Shown here piece by piece: positions 57,901 through 64,000 of a DNA stretch of 64,000 bases. Position numbers and translations under genes: made by a program. This DNA comes from Taenia hydatigena (lineage: Eukaryota > Platyhelminthes > Cestoda > Cyclophyllidea > Taeniidae), in the NCBI GenBank assembly GCA_036345935.2, contig JADWOT020001163.1:1-64000 (forward strand). Direction: 5' to 3'. Each line of letters begins with the position of its first letter. The stretch's first letter is position 1. Below the pieces are notes generated by a model. That model ran no database searches, had not been told where the DNA came from, and saw only the letters and a list, made by a program, of their open reading frames with translations.

Positions 57901-59991
57901 TCATATCTGGTTTGATTTTCTAGAAAATGGGCATTCATGAAATGAGCATTTGTTTTCTGGAACGATCCATAGACCCGAAACATACCACAAGCAGCACAGC
58001 ACCGAACATACCTCCACGAGTAGAAGGGCTGTTTATGCACGCGACTGATGAGATTTCGCGGCAGCCCATTTCATGAATAAACCCGCTTTTGACCAATAAT
58101 AGGACAAATTTGCCAAGCGCATTCCATCTTCCTGCGAATCTGATCATGTCTGTGTGGTTGCGAAACTTCATTGTTTCATTGTGAATGCCCGATCACCGCT
58201 TTAAAGTCATATTTTGCCCATCAACCGATATTACAGACGCCAGTGATCGCACGGGGTGGTAACCTATGAGTTCTGTCACGTCATGAGATTATGCTACATC
58301 TCACCGGGTTAGCTCGCACACCGGTGACGGTTGCAGTACATGTCGTGCCACTGGCACATTTCATCGCGTTCTACCATTGTACAATTCTCTCCATTTCACG
58401 CCTGCCCTCAATCCATCTATCCCCTTTCCAATGCATTTGTGGCATCACACACATCGGAACGCCTTTGCATCTCATCATCTTCGCTGCCCTCTTATGCGTG
58501 GTGTGTGTTGTGCGTGCTACTACATTTAATTAAGCAAAGCAAGTTGAATTGATAGTGTTAATGCTAAAGGCAGCTGATTTGGTGGTCGTGGCGATGCCGC
58601 CATCGATCGCGGCCTCACGATTCCTTTGATATTAGCGTTTAGCAGAATGGTGCCAGCATTGCAGTGGCAAATACACGAATAAGTGTATTTTTACTTCAAT
58701 TAGCACTGACGTTCATAGAATGGGAATAAAGGAAGTGCTGATGACGTGATTTGGCAAGAATGAGAGAATGATAAGCAGAGGAAAATGCTGTGCGTGTGTG
58801 TGTTGGCATAGTCATAGAGGAAAAGCAGAAGAGGTGGATTAGTAAATGGGCAAATGGATGAATGAGAGGAGATTGGGTAAGGGCGTGATATAATAATATG
58901 GTATGGATTATAGAGTATGGTTAACAAAGTATTCTCCACTACGACCAAATTAAATGCTCATTCTTTACCTCGTTCGTGCAGGATTTGTTAAAAATCAGCT
59001 TAAACATGTAGCACTTCTGAAACTTATAGTAAAATGGCACGGGTCTGCCCTTAAAGTATTGGTGGCAAGTAAGATTATTTTTAACATAACCATGGCGTCG
59101 GATGGGCCTTTGAGCCATTACTGCAGAGTGCTTCTAAGTCTGAACTTGTTCTTCAAAAATGATGAAAAAGAATCCCAACAAAATTTGGCAGCAAAGGTAT
59201 GCGTCTTGCCAAGATGCGATTCGACATCTCCCCTCCAGCGTTACAACGAAGATGATGCTTAAGATCAATGGTCTCATACTCCATTGACATGCATGGATGT
59301 AGCTTTTGCAAAGCCAATGGCAAAACCATGAGATTATTAACCTTCCTTCCCTAGCGTCGCACAGTTAGCACCGATTGCTTAGCGCTAAATCAGACAAAAT
59401 ATCATCTTATAAGGTGCAGTTAACTGTTCTTAGCCACGTGCAGTCACTTCGCTCCTTCTCACTATATGTAGATAGTCCACACCAAGAAGTGTGTCAAATT
59501 GGAGATAAGCTCTTTCGTAGAGGAGTGGCCTCAACAACTAGTCCCCTTAATCTAATTATTTGGAGTGCAATTAACAAGGTCCCCTCCCAATGATACTACC
59601 CAGAGATTTCAAAGTGGCGGGACGAGTCAAAGGAAATCAGGAAAGCGGGTCGGATTTAATCATCTTCTGTATGCACCATAATTATGGCACAAACATCTCC
59701 GATTACAGTGCTAGTCAATGCTTGAATTAGGGGCGGTAGTCGAGGTATCGTTATTTTTGCCAGAAACTCGACCGCAAAACGTGATTTGTTGGTTAATTTT
59801 GGGCTGTCTATATTGCGTTTGTGGACTTTATTGCATTTCGTGTCATTTACGCCCGGCTATCTGCCCTTTATCTGTCTCGTCCATATTCATCATCTGTTTA
59901 TCTTCGGTTCACTTTTCTCTTTTCCCACGGAGGAAGAGCTCGACTCGACGAAGGTAGTGGTCGACTCTACATTTGTTGAACTGGTCTGACA
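54956..59991. other. Intergenic, no gene recognised
   Basis: About 5 kb. The frame at 54984-55214 (76 codons) is clean but has no motif. Segment 56840-57930 resembles 720-1850. Purine-rich DNA lies at 58.70-58.92 kb. Confidence 0.4.
56840..57930 (+). repeat. Diverged duplicated stretch, copy 2 (partner 720-1850)
   Basis: Same-order, same-strand similarity blocks with the first kilobase of the window (see copy 1). Two 'ttggtcaagtgcacaaag' blocks at 57241 and 57743 are also an internal repeat of about 500-bp period. Confidence 0.4.
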
Positions 59992-60357
59992 ATGCCACCT
60001 TTAATCTATTGCTGCAATACCATCGGCACTGACACTTCTGCCTCCTTACCTCTTCGCAGCGTTGCACTCCGTGCGCGCGCGAGTGAAATTTCTCCCCTGA
60101 AGGAGCACAACGGCCCCATCCCTGATCGCATTTCTTATCGTGCGTCTATTAGCAAATTTACTGTCCTAATTGTGACTGTTCCCACTGACTCGCGATTTCT
60201 GTGTGCTTTTTTAGATGGCATACATCTAGAAAGCCGCCGCTGCGTTGCTTGTCGGGGTTGCTACCGAGGTACTGGTATTCTTTACTGCAAGCTAAACCAA
60301 GGGCACTACAGTTGGTGTTTTCACTGTTATTGCCATCTCCTCAGCATCTGTCGATAG
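59992..60357 (+). CDS. Hypothetical cysteine-rich frame, 121 codons
   Basis: The last 43 residues contain eight cysteines, roughly C-X2-C-X2-C-X8-C-X9-C-X2-C-X1-C-X5-C, which is unusual for a chance frame. A pyrimidine-rich acceptor-like 'gcttttttag' (ending about 60215) lies just before this part, so it could be a terminal exon of a small secreted Cys-rich peptide gene. The upstream part is not convincing, and no signal peptide is joined to it by a clear splice. It may be spurious. Confidence 0.2.
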   Translation: MPPLIYCCNTIGTDTSASLPLRSVALRARASEISPLKEHNGPIPDRISYRASISKFTVLIVTVPTDSRFLCAFLDGIHLESRRCVACRGCYRGTGILYCKLNQGHYSWCFHCYCHLLSICR

Positions 60358-63300
60358 GATTACCAATTTGTTGATACCATTCGCCTGTATGAGGAAGCGG
60401 ATTGGCAAAATGGAAGTTTGCGCAAAGTTATTCGGTGTTAGTAAAAAATGGTCTGGCTTTGGTCACTTCTATACAACCAGAGGCACTGTCACCAACTAAT
60501 GAACACTGTCTTCATAAAGTGCATAACAGGGACCGATGACTGCTTTGTGAAATAAGCCACTTCATCTTAATTAGCACGGGAATACAAACCAAGATATCTA
60601 TGCTTTCTTGATCTGGAAGCTCCTGCTAATTGTGCTTAAGAAAAAAATGCGAAGAAAACTACACATTATTTGAGAACCCTTTCATATGCTGCATGCTATG
60701 GCGACCCGATCTTCGCCGCCTCATCCTCTCGCTTCTGCATCTGGTATTTGACTAAACTGATCCAGACGCAATGCAGACAACTAGAAGGGTCAGACTGGCC
60801 TGGTCACACTTTGCTGACCCCAGTTTATCTGTTTGTCAACCACAGTGCCCTCATGCATGATTTGGTCAACTTCATTGTATGTGCGTTTGGAAGGTGTTCC
60901 TTTCCATGCCCTGCGTAATTTGTGGTTTCTAATGCATGATGAACAAAATATGGGTTATGCTTTTCTCATAGACAGGCCGCATGATCAATGGATACGTATT
61001 TGCAATGCTTTGTCTCATTTTCTTATTAAATGTTTTCGTTACCGATGCTTTGCAGCTCTTACTCAATCTGATGGCCAACTCAACTTAAATTTTCACGAAT
61101 CAGTCTAATCCCACTTGAGGGTGACTGACGTTATCCAAGTTAAGTGACCTCGCAAGTAATTTCAGTCCGACAAACGTCACGAATACGATTTCAAAATTAA
61201 AGACAGCATGGTGTTCAACGGTGACACCTAAGTATTGTCCATGGCCTTTTGAATTAGTCTTATTTATAAGTCCTCGATTTCCTTTATTGTGTTATCCATA
61301 CCATCAAATCATATTCCAGTCATTGTTCCTTTGCACTACCAAGGACATGCGACCTATTAGGAGCCTTTGATTCGCGTTTCACCCTTCACGAAATCGATCG
61401 CTGACATCAAATATCTAGTGCACTATCCAATAGTACTGACTAACCAATACACCAGATGAGGCTGTAGCATTAATTTGAACTAGCCACAGAAAGCCGCGTA
61501 TGGAATGAATAATACGCAGACTTTTTCAAATCCATTTTTATGAAACGATTAATCCAACAGTTAAACAAGTATACTCGTACGATGTTAGTCAGAATGCTAA
61601 CTTATGAAGGTTCATAATGAGCACTGAAGCGCTTACTCCCTACCTCTCTCCCTCTACCCATCCACCCTTCCTGCCTTTCCCACATGAGTAAGCCGGCATC
61701 TACACGGTACATTTTTCGTTATTTCCCCTTTTCTCTTATTCTCACAGCCTCACGCTACCTTCACTTCCTTTACATTGGTTCTGCATCATCCTAAAAACAC
61801 AATGCTAAATGCAGCTGTCCATGCGCTTGTTAACGCCACCACCACTTCCAATGGCATTACTAAGGGCAATACATCTGCATTCACAACACATTCTGCGCAT
61901 TTTGATTTAACCAAGAGCAGCTCAACAAAAATGTTAGTCGTAATGCATAGGTTAAACCTTAGATCATACAGCATACAAACAATTAGGGCATGTACTATGA
62001 ATTTAACAAGGCTTCTGTTTGCTCATTAGCTGTCTCCTTTATAAAAATGCATGATTAAATTTTATGCGCTGTTACTGTCATGCGATTTGTTGACTACATG
62101 GCTTGTCGTGTGAGAGGCAGTCGATGTAAAAGAGGAGCATTATTATTAGCATAGACATTATTTATGGCTCACCTTTGTTCATGACTTTGTCACGCACTTT
62201 GTGTTAATGGACGTTACCTTTTAGGCAGTTTAGTTTCTATTGTTAATAAATTTGGCTTAAGAGGACCATCATCGAAGTGTGCGATAGGCTTGGCTGTAAT
62301 GGCAACTTCTCAAGTTGGTTGACCCTACCTGCTTAAGATATCGAAAAATGTAAAGGAGATGCTGAAAATTCTAAGTTTCCGCATATTAGAATAGACCTAA
62401 TTTGACTCATCAGATTCGTAAGCGTAAGGGCCCTGCCACTTTTGTGATCTTAATTCTCCTTAGAAAAATAACTGTTGCAGTGTTCGACGTTGGCAAGCTT
62501 ACAAATGATCACTGAAGAGACTGTCAGCACCACATTGCGGCAGCGCGACAAAGCCTCATTCCTCCATCCCTGGAGGTCTGATATCTGCAATGGTCTAAAG
62601 CGACTATGCAGTGGAAGGAAGTGCAACAATCACGCCTCTCACTGAAGCGAAGAGTTTGGTGTATAAGAAGTATCTGTAACCTGCCTGCGGGTATAAATCC
62701 TCCTGTCAACAACACTAAAACCTTATGCATTAGTAGTACGAACTAGTACCACGCAAATTGAGAATGTGACTGACTTCCCAGCGCATCGCCAGTATCGTAC
62801 GCCACTATAGGGACGTGCAGAAATGGTAGGATCGTCGTTGTCACTTTATGCTGTTAATAGACAATCACGAATCCCTATGTTTCTGTATTGCATGCCATGG
62901 TTTCGAAGAGAGAAGACTAAAGCAGACACCGTGGTTATTCGATTAGATAAAATGAAAAGCACCGAAATGCTAACAACAATGTAGGGCTCATCTAACCCTT
63001 CCTCAGGACACGAATAATTTGACCCATGGCATTCCCACCATGCAAGATATTAGTGCCAGCACATCTCGACGATTGTTTGTTCTAGGTGCTTCTTCATATT
63101 TCTTATTTCTCTACCTTTATTGTTATTCATTTCCACGTCTTCTGTATCACATATATCCCAAGGGCATTAGAGTATAAATGTTCACCACGCGAAATCACCT
63201 GTCTCTCCCTTGAATCTGCCTTAAAAGCTTTTGAGGCTATCCATCATCAGAGGAAACAAACTGACTTTTATCAGCGATCCTTATCTAGCCTTGCGTAAAG

Positions 63301-64000
63301 TTGGGATTATGGAATTAGGCGTTCCCGCACTTTGCAATATTTTGTGAAATTGAGATATCGCGGTAAGAAAAATCAGCACAAAGGAAAACAGTACGACTTC
63401 AATTTCTCGAAAATAATGCATTGAACAAGTTGTCATTCCTCACACACGGCTTTGCTGCATAAGATTATGCCTATACTCCTGATTGTGTCAGAAGCATCCC
63501 TGAGGAAGCACACGGTAAAGCACGATATTCGCATGGCTTTGGCGCAAAACATTTTCGAGCCTTGAAGACTTCATCAGCATTCTACAGGCTGCGGCAGCAA
63601 GGAATTGACGAATTCTACATTCTGTTAAATTTTCTCACAAGGCAACCGGCGTGGCAGTGCGTACGATGGATTGGCCTTATTGAGGAAGGAGAGGTTGTGC
63701 GTCATTAATAGCTGGACTTCGCAGTCCATACTAGAAGCGCAGTCGCACAGAGAATTGCGCATTACCAAATGTCGCGGCTGCCTCCAAAGCAAGAATAACG
63801 TAGCACGAACCATTATCCCATAACGTGACAATTGAAATAGGCAATCTTTTGATCTTTCGAAAGCTTTATACCCGGTAGTCAAGTAGCTTTCCTAAGGAAA
63901 CCCTTAATTGAATTACTCAGCACTGAAATCCAAAACATTTGCAGAATAACTCACCATTTGTATTAAAGGCAAAATTTATACAGTTACGTGCGTCGTCTTT
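60358..64000. other. Intergenic, no gene recognised
   Basis: Short frames without motifs; a pyrimidine-rich tract near 61.63-61.77 kb. Nothing else seen. Confidence 0.45.

Noticed and set aside
57852..58040. Minus-strand CCAAC...HFMNAH frame as a third zinc-finger paralogue
   Set aside because: It resembles finger 3, but the Cys-His spacing is 14 instead of 12, there are no matching splice sites, and none of the other four exons is nearby.
1..64000. CRISPR array, bacterial operons, phage or integrated virus genes
   Set aside because: No evenly spaced short repeats, no ribosome-binding-site-led gene strings and no polymerase, capsid, RT or integrase frames were seen.

Overview
The window is eukaryotic nuclear DNA, most likely from an invertebrate animal. 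It has spliced genes with GT-AG introns, TATA-box promoters, AATAAA signals, two tRNA-Arg genes, a short LTR-type element, long microsatellites and very low gene density. I see no vertebrate-type SINE or LINE and cannot name the species. Most long open frames here are chance or antisense frames; only a handful of loci behave like genes.

Region 1 (1-11.3 kb) holds two divergently oriented paralogous genes, at 2254-3161 (minus) and 10303-11233 (plus). Each can be assembled from five small exons into a 125-residue protein with four C2H2 zinc fingers. Coding exon lengths are identical in both (85, 75, 87, 105 and 26 nt), all internal introns are phase 1, and protein identity is only about 43%. 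A tRNA-like (SINE-like) head lies at about 9.35 kb.

Region 2 (18.1-28.8 kb) is the standout. Two arms of about 4.35 kb (18121-22469 and 22727-27070) form a large inverted repeat around a 257-bp spacer, and a truncated third, direct copy follows immediately (27071-28798). Each full unit carries two divergently transcribed small secreted-peptide genes, here called A and B. Both begin with a related signal peptide (MRS.S.LVC.), then a very acidic segment, then strongly cationic sequence with a cysteine pair. This is the layout of antimicrobial-peptide precursors. In B the cationic part lies downstream of an in-frame TGA that all three copies share and that overlaps a possible splice donor. Both genes have a TATA box exactly 71 bp before the ATG and a forkhead-like GTAAACA 43-44 bp before the TATA box, so they look co-regulated. 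Copy number is A x2 and B x3. Each unit ends in two head-to-head LTR-like elements of the same family as a complete TRIM-like element at 38182-38986.

Region 3 (28.8-64 kb) is largely empty of recognisable genes. It holds the TRIM-like element, a GT/CAC trinucleotide tract of about 184 bp at 41.45 kb, and a duplicated segment of about 0.5 kb that carries tRNA-Arg genes of different anticodons (TCG at 42.7 kb, ACG at 48.9 kb). It also holds a diverged dispersed duplication of more than 1 kb (34.8-35.9 kb inverted against 53.2-54.9 kb) with a shared open frame, and a cysteine-rich open frame at 60 kb of uncertain status.

The reading is by eye. Splice models, promoter calls and peptide functions are inferences from sequence pattern and from comparing copies within the window.
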